A stretch of DNA of 64,000 nucleotides from Solibacteraceae bacterium (lineage in GTDB: Bacteria > Acidobacteriota > Terriglobia > Bryobacterales > Bryobacteraceae): assembly GCA_026984795.1 (NCBI GenBank), contig JALSRK010000006.1, positions 1 through 64,000 of the forward strand, written 5' to 3'. Below are positions 7,857-16,399 of this stretch, piece after piece. Numbering within the stretch: the first letter of the stretch is position 1; the number at the start of each line of letters is the position of its first letter. The position numbers and the translations under genes are program-made. The notes under the pieces were generated by a model, which saw nothing but the letters and a program-made list of their open reading frames with translations, had not been told where the DNA came from and searched no databases.

Positions 7857-8594
7857 TCAATGCTCGTGCGCCACCGCCTCCCCTACGTAGACCATCGCCA
7901 GCAGGGCGAAGATATAAGCCTGCACCAGCGATTCGAAAATATGGAAGGCCGCGAACACCGCCGGCACTGCTATGTACGTAAGGCCGAGAAAGACAACAAA
8001 GATGTTCTCTCCCGCGAACATGTTGGCGAAGAGACGAACCGTGAGCGACAGCAGGCGGGCCAGATGGCTGGTAACCTCGATGGGAAACATAAGGAACGCC
8101 AGCCAGGGCGAAGGCCCCGTCAGAGTCAGGACGTATTTCAGCGGCCCATGGGCCAGCACGCCCATGGCGTTGTAATAAGCGAAGACGACGATGGCGCAGC
8201 CCAGGGGCACCTCTGGATGCAGCGTGGGCGTCTCCATCTCCGGAAATGTTCCCAGCAGGTTGCAGGCCAGAATAAACAGGAAAATCGTAGCGAAAAGCGG
8301 CACGAATTTCCGGCCCGCCGGACCGATGATCTCATCGGCCTGGCTGCGCAGGAACAGGTAGGTCACCTCGGCGATGTGCTGCATCCGGCCAGGGCGGTCC
8401 ACCGACAGGCGGGGGCGCAGAAGCAGGGCCAGGACCACCAGGATCACGGCCACGACGATCTGCATCGTCACGGCGTTCGACCACGGCGCCTCCGGATTCT
8501 GCGCGTGGAGACCGAACAAAGCAAGAACCGCATTGGCGAACCCGCCGAGGTACTGATTGAAGACGCCGGTCAGCCAGAATTCATGCTCGGGCAT
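7857..8594 (-). CDS. atpB: F0F1 ATP synthase subunit a
   Basis: A 245-residue polytopic protein that forms the stator side of the ion channel. The essential Arg is R187 in SLTVRLFANMFAGE, and further signatures NLLGTFPEM and FESLVQAYIFALLAMVYVGEA are present, the last carrying the Gln/Tyr face that meets the c ring. Length is normal. The start overlaps the 3' end of atpI by 14 nt, indicating translational coupling. It works with the c subunit encoded next. Confidence 0.97.
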   Translation of the reverse strand: MPEHEFWLTGVFNQYLGGFANAVLALFGLHAQNPEAPWSNAVTMQIVVAVILVVLALLLRPRLSVDRPGRMQHIAEVTYLFLRSQADEIIGPAGRKFVPLFATIFLFILACNLLGTFPEMETPTLHPEVPLGCAIVVFAYYNAMGVLAHGPLKYVLTLTGPSPWLAFLMFPIEVTSHLARLLSLTVRLFANMFAGENIFVVFLGLTYIAVPAVFAAFHIFESLVQAYIFALLAMVYVGEAVAHEH

Positions 8595-8979
8595 AAATCA
8601 GCTCGTACAGGACTTCGACGAAAACAGCGGCGACCGCGACGAAGAGGCCGAGAAGGGCCGCCATCAAGTTGACATCAAAGTATTTCACTATAACATAGCC
8701 CACCACGGCGAACAGGAGATATCGGAGCGAGAGCACGGCCCCCAGGCCTTTGCCCGGCGGCGGCCGGTCCGGACCCAGCGAATCGACCAGCCGGTGCAGC
8801 CACCGGAAGTTCAGCGCCGAGGCGCCGGCGCCGAGCAGGAACCCCAAGGCCGCGGCCGTGCCGTGCCACCAGCCTGCCGCCAGCGCTCCGGCGAGGGAGA
8901 GCCACAACACGTGCAGGTAGATCCGGCGCATCGCCTGCCGGTAGAAGCGTTCCTCGGCTGCCGGCGACGCATCAGTCAC
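8581..8979 (-). CDS. atpI: ATP synthase subunit I-like membrane protein
   Basis: A 132-residue protein with about four transmembrane helices (YLHVLWLSLAGALAAGWW, AAALGFLLGAGASALNF, LRYLLFAVVGYVIVKYF, AALLGLFVAVAAVFVEVLY). Size, topology and position before atpB fit the AtpI family, which helps c-ring assembly or Mg2+ supply in some bacteria. The GTG at 8979 is preferred because it overlaps the atpZ stop by 8 nt; the longer GTG at 9000 lies deep in atpZ. Sequence in this family is poorly conserved, so assignment leans on context. Confidence 0.75.
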   Translation of the reverse strand: MTDASPAAEERFYRQAMRRIYLHVLWLSLAGALAAGWWHGTAAALGFLLGAGASALNFRWLHRLVDSLGPDRPPPGKGLGAVLSLRYLLFAVVGYVIVKYFDVNLMAALLGLFVAVAAVFVEVLYELIYARA

Positions 8980-9196
8980 GGTTGCTTCTCTCGATTTCAC
9001 GAATCATTTCCAGGAATCCGGCCACGATGCCCACCAGCAGCCCGACGATCCGGAGGAAGGTCGTATCGAAGGCCTTATCGAGATAGTAACCCAGGGCGTA
9101 GCCGACAAAGATGCCGGAGGGCACGAGGAAGGCGATCTGCGAGATCCGGAGCACTTGCTGCCACGGACTCTTCCGGTTGCCCTTACCCGCACTCAC
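8972..9196 (-). CDS. atpZ: AtpZ/AtpI-family small membrane protein
   Basis: A 74-residue protein with two hydrophobic segments. The signatures IFVGYALGYYLDKAFDTTFL and VGLLVGIVAGFLEM match the AtpZ/AtpI (F1F0 ATPase subunit 2) family: a Gly-rich first helix, a charged turn, and a second Gly-rich helix followed by the acidic-basic tail IREIERSNRD. It starts with GTG in a GTGA overlap with the hemD stop, so the whole group from hemD to atpE may be one transcript. Confidence 0.85.
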   Translation of the reverse strand: MSAGKGNRKSPWQQVLRISQIAFLVPSGIFVGYALGYYLDKAFDTTFLRIVGLLVGIVAGFLEMIREIERSNRD

Positions 9197-10026
9197 GGTC
9201 CCGGCCCCGGCCTCCGCTTCGCGGCCGCCAGATCCGCCGCGCGGTCAGCCAGCTCCTGCAGCAGAAAGCCCATTCTCGGCCGCGAGGGCACCAGATCCGG
9301 CATGATGCCGTGGATCTCGAGCATCTCGGTCGTGGAGGGACCGATCGAGGCCACCACGAGCGCCCGCAGCGCTCCCTGCAACGCCTCTTGTCCGCCCTCC
9401 TCGCCGGCGATTCGGAACAGGTTCACCACCTGGTTGGGCGTGGTGAACAGCACGATATCGAAATCCCCCGCGACCAACTCCCGCACGGCGCGGCGCAACG
9501 GACCCGTATCGGCCGGCAGCTCCCAGCGGTAGACCCGCAGCGGGATCACCTCGGCCCCGCGCCGGCGGAGCGCCTCATAGAACTTCGGGTTCGCCCGCCC
9601 GTATTCCTGGACAGCCACCCGGGCCGGCAATGGATCTTCCAACACCTGAAGCACTTCCCGCCAGGTATGGGGTTCCGGCGCGACCAGGTGCACCTCGACG
9701 CCCAGCTTCCGCAGCGCCGCCGCCGCTTTCGGCCCCCGGGCCACGACCCGCACCCGGCGCAGCGCTTCCACGAGCCGCCCCGGACGGTGGACCGCCAGAA
9801 CCTCGTTGAGGTTGCGGACCCCCACCCCGGTGAGAAAGATCGCCATACCGACCTCGCCCGAGAAAAGCCGGTCGGCCGCGGCCAGCAGATCCTGACCGGC
9901 CGCCAGCGGAACTTCCCGCATCGACGGGACGACGACCGGCGCCCCGCCCTGGCGGCGGATCAGTTGCGCCATCTCGGCAGCCCGGCGTGTCTCGAGGGCC
10001 AGCACCCGCAAACCGGAAAGCGGCAT
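9193..10026 (-). CDS. hemD: Uroporphyrinogen-III synthase family protein
   Basis: A 277-residue two-lobed HemD-type protein. The N-terminal GLRVLALETRRAAEMAQLIR, the linker FLTGVGVRNL, and the second-lobe motifs DFDIVLFTTPNQVVNLF and VASIGPSTTEML (conserved Thr/Ser and Tyr-region of the family) are visible. HemD closes hydroxymethylbilane with inversion of ring D to make uroporphyrinogen III for heme, siroheme and cobamide. No other heme genes are adjacent; it is translationally coupled to atpZ. A perfect TATAAT lies only 7 nt upstream of the ATG, suggesting a leaderless or nearly leaderless mRNA. Confidence 0.85.
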   Translation of the reverse strand: MPLSGLRVLALETRRAAEMAQLIRRQGGAPVVVPSMREVPLAAGQDLLAAADRLFSGEVGMAIFLTGVGVRNLNEVLAVHRPGRLVEALRRVRVVARGPKAAAALRKLGVEVHLVAPEPHTWREVLQVLEDPLPARVAVQEYGRANPKFYEALRRRGAEVIPLRVYRWELPADTGPLRRAVRELVAGDFDIVLFTTPNQVVNLFRIAGEEGGQEALQGALRALVVASIGPSTTEMLEIHGIMPDLVPSRPRMGFLLQELADRAADLAAAKRRPGPGP

Positions 10027-10033
10027 CGCCCTA

Positions 10034-10039
10034 ATTATA
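10034..10039 (-). promoter_or_regulatory. Candidate -10 element (TATAAT) of hemD
   Basis: TATAAT on the minus strand, with 7 nt between it and the hemD ATG at 10026. Normal -10 spacing would put transcription start at or next to the A of the start codon. There is no Shine-Dalgarno sequence before the ATG, which agrees with leaderless initiation. No good -35 was found. Confidence 0.45.
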
Positions 10040-10198
10040 CGGTCCTGGCGCCGGTTCCTTCCCCGGTCGATCCGGGCCCGCGACCAGACGGGTGGACTTT
10101 CTCAGAGCCGCATAAATCGTCGTCGTGGTGTACGGATTTGCCGCCCTCCAGCCGATATGGTAACTAGAATTAGAGGTACGCGCGGATATCGAAGGCCG

Positions 10199-10540
10199 AT
10201 GCGCTATAACCCGGATTCCCAGGAACGCAGACGCTCGGAACGGTTCCCCTTGAATCAGCCGGCGCTGATCTACGCCAAGGACAAAGGTTCCGGCGTTACC
10301 GAGTGCAAAGGCCGAGTAGTGAACATGAGCAGCTCCGGGATCCTCTTCACCACTGAGAAGGAGTTCTTGCCCGGGCGCCGATTGGAGATCGCCGTCGCCT
10401 GGCCGACCAAGCTGGACGGCCGCTGTCCTCTGAAGCTCGTCGTCAAGGGCCGCGTGGTGCGTTGTGAAGGCAACCAGGTGGCCGTCGAGATCGAGCGCTC
10501 CGAATTCCGGACCCGGGGCTCGACCCGCTTCGAGGACTGA
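10199..10540 (+). CDS. PilZ domain protein (copy 1)
   Basis: A 113-residue single-domain PilZ protein. The c-di-GMP-binding signatures are present: the Arg-rich switch ERRRSERF near the N-terminus and NMSSSGILF ((D/N)xSxxG) about 30 residues on. It probably binds c-di-GMP and acts as an adaptor; the partner is unknown. I use the ATG at 10199, since a -10-like TAGAAT at 10165-10170 lies inside the longer frame that begins at 10157. A second, related PilZ gene follows 175 nt downstream. Confidence 0.85.
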   Translation: MRYNPDSQERRRSERFPLNQPALIYAKDKGSGVTECKGRVVNMSSSGILFTTEKEFLPGRRLEIAVAWPTKLDGRCPLKLVVKGRVVRCEGNQVAVEIERSEFRTRGSTRFED

Positions 10541-10715
10541 GAGCCCCCGGGGAGCCGCCCCCGGCCGCCCCGGTTTCTTCCCCCAGTCCGGGTACCAGTA
10601 CCGGCGTTCCGGAAAACCACCGCCACCCCTCCAACACCGGTACCGGCAGGGAACGCCGTTTCGATCCATTGCATTCTGGAGCGGTTCCGTCGATCCTGGA
10701 AATGGAGACGACGCT

Positions 10716-11087
10716 GTGCTGGAAGATGGTGGGAATCCTCTTTGGACCGAAGCGGAACGGCGCCGCACCCAACGCTTCGCGATTCGCCGCGCTGTCCGGA
10801 TCCGTTCCCGGGGCCGCCGCGCGGCCGGTGAACCGGCGGCTGGATACACGATCAACATGAGCAGCACCGGTATCCTCTTCACCACTGACCGCGAGTTGAC
10901 GCCCGGCCGCCGCGTCGAGCTTGCCATTAGTTGGCCGGCTCAGCTCGACGGCTCATGCCCGTTGAAGCTCGTCGCCAGCGGGCGGGTGGTGCGCGCCGAG
11001 CCCGGCCGGGCGGCCATGGAGATCTACCAATACGAATTCCGGACCGCCTCTCGAACCTTTGCCGCTTCCGGCGGCGACCGGCCGTAG
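10716..11087 (+). CDS. PilZ domain protein (copy 2)
   Basis: A 123-residue PilZ protein that is a paralogue of the preceding one; the shared core runs from NMSSTGILFTTD through CPLKLVASGRVVR to YEFRT. The binding motifs ERRRTQRF and NMSSTG are intact. The frame is open far upstream into copy 1, but that extension is Pro/Arg-rich and without homology, so I place the start at the GTG at 10716, which has GGAG 8 nt upstream and puts the Arg motif at the usual distance. Tandem duplication is the likely origin. Confidence 0.8.
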   Translation: MLEDGGNPLWTEAERRRTQRFAIRRAVRIRSRGRRAAGEPAAGYTINMSSTGILFTTDRELTPGRRVELAISWPAQLDGSCPLKLVASGRVVRAEPGRAAMEIYQYEFRTASRTFAASGGDRP

Positions 11088-11204
11088 TTACTTCTTTCCT
11101 CTCCTTAGCAATCGAGCGCCGAGGGCGGGGCCGACCCGCCCTCGCGTGGTTCCCGCTCGGGGCTTCGAAGCGCGCCGCCCAGAAGCCGCCGGAGACGGTC
11201 CGCC

Positions 11205-11210
11205 TATAAT
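11205..11210 (+). promoter_or_regulatory. Candidate -10 element (TATAAT) of ntrYX
   Basis: A perfect TATAAT 15 nt upstream of the ntrY ATG, in a 138-nt gap after the second PilZ gene. No -35 of note lies 16-18 nt upstream. Confidence 0.4.
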
Positions 11211-11225
11211 CGAAGCAGGTAGACC

Positions 11226-13340
11226 ATGAAAGAGCGGCTCCTCACCGCCGCCGGGGCGATCCTGCTGGCCGTCAGCGTGGTGCTGGTCATCTGGCAGGGC
11301 TCGTTCACCTTCGGCGACTACGCTCCCACGAGCATCGAGCAGACCTACCTGTTCTGGGCCGCCAGCACCTTCATCTTCCTGCTGATGGTCACTTTGGGTT
11401 TCATGCTCTTCCGGACCGTGGTGCGGCTCTATATCGAGCGCCAGGCGAACCGGGAACGCACCGGCATCAAGGCCAAGATGGTGATCGGCGCCCTGGTGCT
11501 GAGCTTCCTGCCGGTCTTCTTCATGGTGCTGTTCAGCATCAGCGTGCTGAACCGGAACCTGGACAAATGGTTCAGCCGTCCGGCCGAGCAGATTCAGCTC
11601 GATCTCGTCCAGATCAGCGAGTCACTGCGACGTGTCGTGCGGGAGAACGCGCGGGCCCATGCCGAATGGCTCGCGGCCCGGCCGGAACTGGAGGCCTACC
11701 TCCGAACCGGCGAAGCGGATCAGGAATTCTTCGATTCCGCCTGCCGGCAAAGGGGGATCGGACCGGTCTACCTCCACACCGGAGGCGGGCGCCGGTTGCT
11801 CGTCTGCGGCGAACCGGAGGAGGCCGGCGGCCCGGCCGCCGTCAGTGTCGAACTTCCGTTGGAGGGGACCGGCGGAGCGACGCTCAGCGTGACTGCTCGT
11901 GTACCCGTGGATCTCGCCGCCAAACAACAAGAAATCGACCGGTCGATCGCTGAATACGAGCAGTTGCGCCTGGGCCGCAAGGCTACCCGGAGCACTTATC
12001 TGCTGCTTCTGGCGCTGATCACCCTCTTCATCCTCTTCGTCGCCACCTGGGTGGCGCTGTTCTTGGCCAAGCAGATCAACGTCCCGATCGCTGCGCTGCT
12101 GGCCGCCTCCGACGAGGTCCGGCGGGGCAACCTCTCCTACCGGGTCGATGTGCCGGCCATCGACGAACTCGCCAGCCTGGTGAAATCCTTCAACGAAATG
12201 ACCGCCGGTCTGGAAAGAAACGCTCAGGAGCTCGAGCGAAGGCGGCGGTTCATCGAAGCCATCCTCGACAACGTCCCCACCGGCGTCGTGTCGGTCTCGT
12301 CCAAGGGGGAGATCCAGCGGGTCAACCGCGCGCTCCCGGGGATCTTTTCGGCTGAGCGCGTGCGCCGCGCCCGCCGCCTTCCGGACCTGCTTCCGCCCGA
12401 GCAAGCCCCAGAGGTCCGCTACTTGATGAAGCGGGCGCGCCGCACCGGGGTGGCTTCGCGGCAGTTCGAACTCCGCGACGGCGGCAGGACGCTACATCTG
12501 AACATCACGGTCTCGGCCTTGGGAGAAAAAGAGAGTCCGGGTTTCGTCGTCGTCATCGAGGACACCACCGAGTTGTTGCGCGCACAGAAGTCCGCCGCCT
12601 GGCGGGAAGTCGCGCGGCGCGTGGCCCACGAGATCAAGAATCCGCTCACGCCCATTACTCTGAGCGCCCAACGGATCGCCCGCCAGGTGGAACGCGCCGG
12701 CGGTGGTGATTTGTCCGAAGACGTGGTCCGCATATTGAAGGAATGCGCGGCCACGATCGTCGAGGAGACCGAGTCGGTCCGAAGCCTGGTGAACGAGTTC
12801 TCGAGCCTGGCGCGGTTCCCGGCGGCGCAACCCGAGCCGGCCGACCTCAACGAGGTCGTCCGCAGTGGACTGGCCGTGTTCGACGGCCGGCTTCCGGAAA
12901 TCGAGGTCGAGCTGGACCTCGCCGGGAACTTGCCGCCGGTGAGAGTGGACCGGGAACTGTTCAAACGCGTGATCGTCAACCTGGTGGACAATTCGGCCGA
13001 GGCGATGGAACAGACGCCGGTCAAACGCCTGACGGTGCGCACCCGCCCTGCCGGGGCCGACGCCGTAGAACTGGAAGTGGCCGATACCGGCTGCGGCGTC
13101 TCACTCGAGGACAAGGAAAAGCTCTTCCTTCCCTACTTCTCGACCAAAGAGCGGGGCACGGGCCTTGGCCTGGCGATCGTCAGCCAGATTGTCGCCGAGC
13201 ACGGCGGCCACATCCGGGTCGAGGACAACAAGCCCTCCGGCGCTCGTTTCCTGATCGAGGTTCCCGTCCTCAACGGGCCTCGCAGCCCGGCGGACCACAC
13301 CCCGGGGATCAAGGTGGGAGACGCGACTGAGCGGTCATGA
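11226..13340 (+). CDS. ntrY: NtrY-like sensor histidine kinase
   Basis: A 704-residue membrane kinase. Order of parts: hydrophobic segments near 8-24, 41-64 and 85-108, an extracytoplasmic domain to about 255, a further membrane helix (258-282), HAMP (about 283-335), PAS-like domain (about 345-450), HisKA with the phospho-acceptor H468 in AHEIKNPLTPI, and an ATPase domain with N box (NLVDNSAEAME), G1 (DTGCGV) and G2 (GTGLGLAIV). The NPLTPI after the His and the multi-helix N-terminus are NtrY hallmarks. It overlaps the regulator gene in an ATGA arrangement. The signal is unknown; NtrYX systems respond to nitrogen, redox or envelope cues in different bacteria. Confidence 0.93.
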   Translation: MKERLLTAAGAILLAVSVVLVIWQGSFTFGDYAPTSIEQTYLFWAASTFIFLLMVTLGFMLFRTVVRLYIERQANRERTGIKAKMVIGALVLSFLPVFFMVLFSISVLNRNLDKWFSRPAEQIQLDLVQISESLRRVVRENARAHAEWLAARPELEAYLRTGEADQEFFDSACRQRGIGPVYLHTGGGRRLLVCGEPEEAGGPAAVSVELPLEGTGGATLSVTARVPVDLAAKQQEIDRSIAEYEQLRLGRKATRSTYLLLLALITLFILFVATWVALFLAKQINVPIAALLAASDEVRRGNLSYRVDVPAIDELASLVKSFNEMTAGLERNAQELERRRRFIEAILDNVPTGVVSVSSKGEIQRVNRALPGIFSAERVRRARRLPDLLPPEQAPEVRYLMKRARRTGVASRQFELRDGGRTLHLNITVSALGEKESPGFVVVIEDTTELLRAQKSAAWREVARRVAHEIKNPLTPITLSAQRIARQVERAGGGDLSEDVVRILKECAATIVEETESVRSLVNEFSSLARFPAAQPEPADLNEVVRSGLAVFDGRLPEIEVELDLAGNLPPVRVDRELFKRVIVNLVDNSAEAMEQTPVKRLTVRTRPAGADAVELEVADTGCGVSLEDKEKLFLPYFSTKERGTGLGLAIVSQIVAEHGGHIRVEDNKPSGARFLIEVPVLNGPRSPADHTPGIKVGDATERS

Positions 13341-14689
13341 AACGCCATCACATCCTCGTCGTTGACGACGAGCCGCTCATCCGGCAATCCCTGAGCGGAG
13401 TATTGGAGGACGAAGGCTACTCCGTGCAGGCGGTGGAGAGCGGCGAAACCTGTCTCGAAGAGATCTCCCGGAACTGCTACGACCTGGTGCTGCTCGACAT
13501 CTGGCTGCCGGGCATGGACGGCCTGGAGACCCTGGAACGCATTGCCCAGCGCCCTTTGGCAGAGCGGCCGGCAGTGGTCATGATCTCCGGCCACGGGACG
13601 ATCGAGACGGCGGTGAGGGCCACCAAACTGGGGGCGTTCGATTTCCTGGAAAAGCCCCTGACCATCGACAAGGTCACCGTGGTGGTGAAGAACGCCATCC
13701 GCCAGCGGCGGCTCGAGCTCGAGGTGGAACGGCTTCGCGACGATTACGGACGCGCACCCCGGATCATCGGCGAAAGTGTCCCGATGAAAGCTCTCCGCCA
13801 GCAGCTCGCCCTGATGGCGGGCACCAACGGCCGCGTGCTGATCTTCGGGGAGAGCGGCACCGGCAAGGAGCTCGTGGCCCGGGCGATCCACGCCATGAGC
13901 CCCCGGGCGAGAGAGCCGTTCGTGGACGTGAATTGCGCCGCCATCCCGGAAGACCTCATCGAGAGCGAGCTGTTCGGTCACCGCAAGGGCAGCTTTCCCG
14001 GGGCCGCCGAGGACAAGGTCGGCAAGTTCCAGAAGGCCGACGGCGGCACCTTGTTCCTCGATGAAGTCGGCGACATGAGTCTCAAGACGCAGGCCAAGGT
14101 GCTCCGCACGCTGGACGAGCAGAAGTTCGAACCCGTGGGAGCGCACCACGCCGTGCAGGTGGACGTTCGCGTGATCGCCGCCACCAACAAGGATCTCGAG
14201 AAAGAGATGGAACAGGGCAACTTCCGGGAAGACCTTTATTACCGGCTGAACGTGATCCCTTTCTACGTACCGCCGCTGCGCGACCGAATCGAGGACGTGC
14301 CGTTGCTGGCCGACCATTTCTTACGAGAGTTCACCACCGCCTACGGCCGCCGCCCGAAGGAGCTTACGCCCGCCGCCTACGAACTCCTCATGAGCTACCG
14401 CTGGCCCGGAAACGTCCGGGAACTGCGGAATCTCATGGAACGTATCGTCATCATGAACCCTCAGACGCGCATCGACGCCCGCCACGTCCCGCTGCCGCTC
14501 AGCCGGGGCGCGGGCCGCCGGCCGAGTGGGTCCGCCAGCCTCCAGGAAGTCCGCGAGGCGGCCGAACGCGAGTACATCATGAAAAAGCTGGAGGAGACGG
14601 GCGGCAACGTCAGCCGCGCCGCCGAACTCCTCGGCCTGGAGCGGTCCAATCTCTACCGGAAGATGAAGGCCCTCGGGATCGCGAAATGA
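13337..14689 (+). CDS. ntrX: NtrX-like response regulator with altered GAFTGA loop
   Basis: A 450-residue protein: receiver domain with phospho-acceptor D54 (VLLDIWLPGMDG), AAA+ domain with Walker A GESGTGKE (171-178) and Walker B GGTLFLDEVGDM, and a Fis-type helix-turn-helix at the C-terminus (GNVSRAAELLGLERSNLYRK). The sigma-54 contact loop, GAFTGA in canonical activators, reads GSFPGA at 218-223. Replacement of the Thr is expected to weaken or remove sigma-54 activation, so the protein may act as a DNA-binding regulator at sigma-70 promoters, as reported for some NtrX and related proteins. Partner of the kinase just upstream. Confidence 0.93.
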   Translation: MKRHHILVVDDEPLIRQSLSGVLEDEGYSVQAVESGETCLEEISRNCYDLVLLDIWLPGMDGLETLERIAQRPLAERPAVVMISGHGTIETAVRATKLGAFDFLEKPLTIDKVTVVVKNAIRQRRLELEVERLRDDYGRAPRIIGESVPMKALRQQLALMAGTNGRVLIFGESGTGKELVARAIHAMSPRAREPFVDVNCAAIPEDLIESELFGHRKGSFPGAAEDKVGKFQKADGGTLFLDEVGDMSLKTQAKVLRTLDEQKFEPVGAHHAVQVDVRVIAATNKDLEKEMEQGNFREDLYYRLNVIPFYVPPLRDRIEDVPLLADHFLREFTTAYGRRPKELTPAAYELLMSYRWPGNVRELRNLMERIVIMNPQTRIDARHVPLPLSRGAGRRPSGSASLQEVREAAEREYIMKKLEETGGNVSRAAELLGLERSNLYRKMKALGIAK

Positions 14690-14749
14690 ACCGCCCCTGC
14701 CCCGATCGAGCATAGAGGCCGCGGCGCAAACCGGACCCGGCGGTCCATA

Positions 14750-14779
14750 TTGCCCGCCGGCCCGCCGCTCACATACAAT
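14750..14779 (+). promoter_or_regulatory. Candidate sigma-70 promoter of the solitary nuoM
   Basis: TTGCCC at 14750-14755 and TACAAT at 14774-14779 with an 18-nt spacer, ending 21 nt before the ATG at 14801. A GGGAG lies between at 14781-14785. Confidence 0.45.
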
Positions 14780-14800
14780 AGGGAGCTTACCGCCGCGCTT

Positions 14801-16360
14801 ATGGACCACATACTCTCCGTCGTACTGTGGACGCCGCTGGCCGGACTGCTGGTCCTGCTGCTGATCCCCTCTTCGAAGACCCGGGCGATCAAGATTTGGG
14901 CCAATATCGCCTCTTTCATCGGATTCCTCGTCTGCCTGCCCTTGGTCTTCCAGTTCGACCGCACCAAGGACTTTCAGTTCGTCGAGAAGGCCGACTGGAT
15001 CCCGTCCATCGGGGCGAGCTACCACCTGGGCATCGACGGCTTCGGCCTCTTGCTGGTGGTGTTGACCGGGCTGCTCGGCTTCATCTCCATCCTCAGCAGT
15101 TGGAGCGCCATCACGCACCGGCTCAAGGAATACTACGCCTACTTCCTGGTCCTGCAAGTGGCCATGCTGGGGGTGTTCATGGCCCTGGACTTCTTCCTGT
15201 TCTTCGTCTTCTGGGACTTGGTCCTGGTGCCGATGTACTTCATCATCGCCATCTGGGGCGGCGAGCGGCGGGTGTACTCGGCGATCAAGTTCGTCGTCTA
15301 CACGCTGGTCGGCTCGATCCTGATGTTTCTCGGCATCCTGACGCTATACTTCGAGCACATCCGGCAGTTCGGCGAACGCACTTTCGACATCCAGGCCCTC
15401 ATGGCCCTCGAGCTCAGCCCCGGGGTGCAATGGTGGGTCTTCTGGGCCCTGTTCATCGGCTTCGCCGTAAAAGTGCCGATGTTCCCGTTCCACACGTGGC
15501 TGCCCGACGCCCATACGGAAGCCCCGACGGCCGGATCAGTCATCCTGGCTGCGGTGCTCCTGAAGATGGGGACTTACGGTTTCCTTCGCTTCTCGATGCC
15601 CCTGCTGCCCGAGGCGGCCAAGGATCCCCAGGTGATCACCGTCATCGCCCTGCTGTCGATCATCGCCATCGTCTACGGAGCGCTGGTCTGCCTGATGCAG
15701 CGGGACTGGAAGAAGCTGGTGGCTTACTCCTCGGTGAGCCACATGGGCTTCGTCACCCTGGCCATGTTCGCCCTGAACCCGGCGGGCATCACCGGCTCCA
15801 TCCTGCAGCAGATCAACCACGGCATCTCCACCGGGATGCTCTTCTTGATCGTCGGCGTGGTCTACGAGCGGCGCCATACGCGCATGATCGCCGAATACGG
15901 CGGCCTGCTCCGCGTCATGCCGGTCTTCACCATCGTCTTCCTGATCGCCGCGCTCAGCTCGATGGGGATGCCCCCTCTGAACGGCTTCATCGGGGAGATC
16001 ACCATCTTGCGGGGCGTCTACGAAGTGGCCTTCTCGTGGGCGTTCTGGTGTGTCGTGGGCATCGCTTTGGGCGGGGCCTATCTGCTCTGGCTCTTCCAGC
16101 GAACAATGCTCGGCGAGATCAAGGAGATCAACCTCGGGCTGAAAGACCTGAACCTGCGCGAGGTCGCCTACTTCACCCCTCTGATCCTCTGGGCGTTCTG
16201 GATCGGCATCTACCCGAAACCGTTCTTCGATGTGCTGGACCGGCCGGTGGCCCAGATCGTCGAACGGGTCCGGCCGGGCTATTACGCCGCCCATGGGCTG
16301 CCGAACCCGCTCGAGCGGACGGCCGAAGCGCGAATCCCGCCGCCCCCCGCCGCCGACTGA
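14801..16360 (+). CDS. nuoM: Solitary NuoM-like proton-pumping subunit
   Basis: A 519-residue antiporter-like subunit of complex I (NuoM/ND4), distinct from the copy in the nuo cluster of this window. Conserved features include HLGIDGFGLLLV, AVKVPMFPFHTWLPDAH with the TM7 Lys, and KKLVAYSSVSHMGF with the TM8 Lys. The TM5 site that is Glu in the family (FWE..LVPMYF; E139 in the cluster copy) is Asp here: FWDLVLVPMYF, D139. The C-terminus ends in a Pro-rich tail. No other nuo gene is adjacent. It may belong to a second complex I with genes elsewhere, or to a modified complex. ATG at 14801 chosen; GGGAG about 15 nt upstream. Confidence 0.9.
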   Translation: MDHILSVVLWTPLAGLLVLLLIPSSKTRAIKIWANIASFIGFLVCLPLVFQFDRTKDFQFVEKADWIPSIGASYHLGIDGFGLLLVVLTGLLGFISILSSWSAITHRLKEYYAYFLVLQVAMLGVFMALDFFLFFVFWDLVLVPMYFIIAIWGGERRVYSAIKFVVYTLVGSILMFLGILTLYFEHIRQFGERTFDIQALMALELSPGVQWWVFWALFIGFAVKVPMFPFHTWLPDAHTEAPTAGSVILAAVLLKMGTYGFLRFSMPLLPEAAKDPQVITVIALLSIIAIVYGALVCLMQRDWKKLVAYSSVSHMGFVTLAMFALNPAGITGSILQQINHGISTGMLFLIVGVVYERRHTRMIAEYGGLLRVMPVFTIVFLIAALSSMGMPPLNGFIGEITILRGVYEVAFSWAFWCVVGIALGGAYLLWLFQRTMLGEIKEINLGLKDLNLREVAYFTPLILWAFWIGIYPKPFFDVLDRPVAQIVERVRPGYYAAHGLPNPLERTAEARIPPPPAAD

Positions 16361-16382
16361 AGTCTCCGGAGCAGCAGACCTT

Positions 16383-16399
16383 CCGGCGCCCGCCGCCGG
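16383..16399. terminator. Candidate bidirectional terminator hairpin
   Basis: CCGGCG (16383-16388) and CGCCGG (16394-16399) form a 6-bp stem with a 5-nt loop in the 39-nt gap between two convergent genes. No T-run on either side. Confidence 0.3.
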
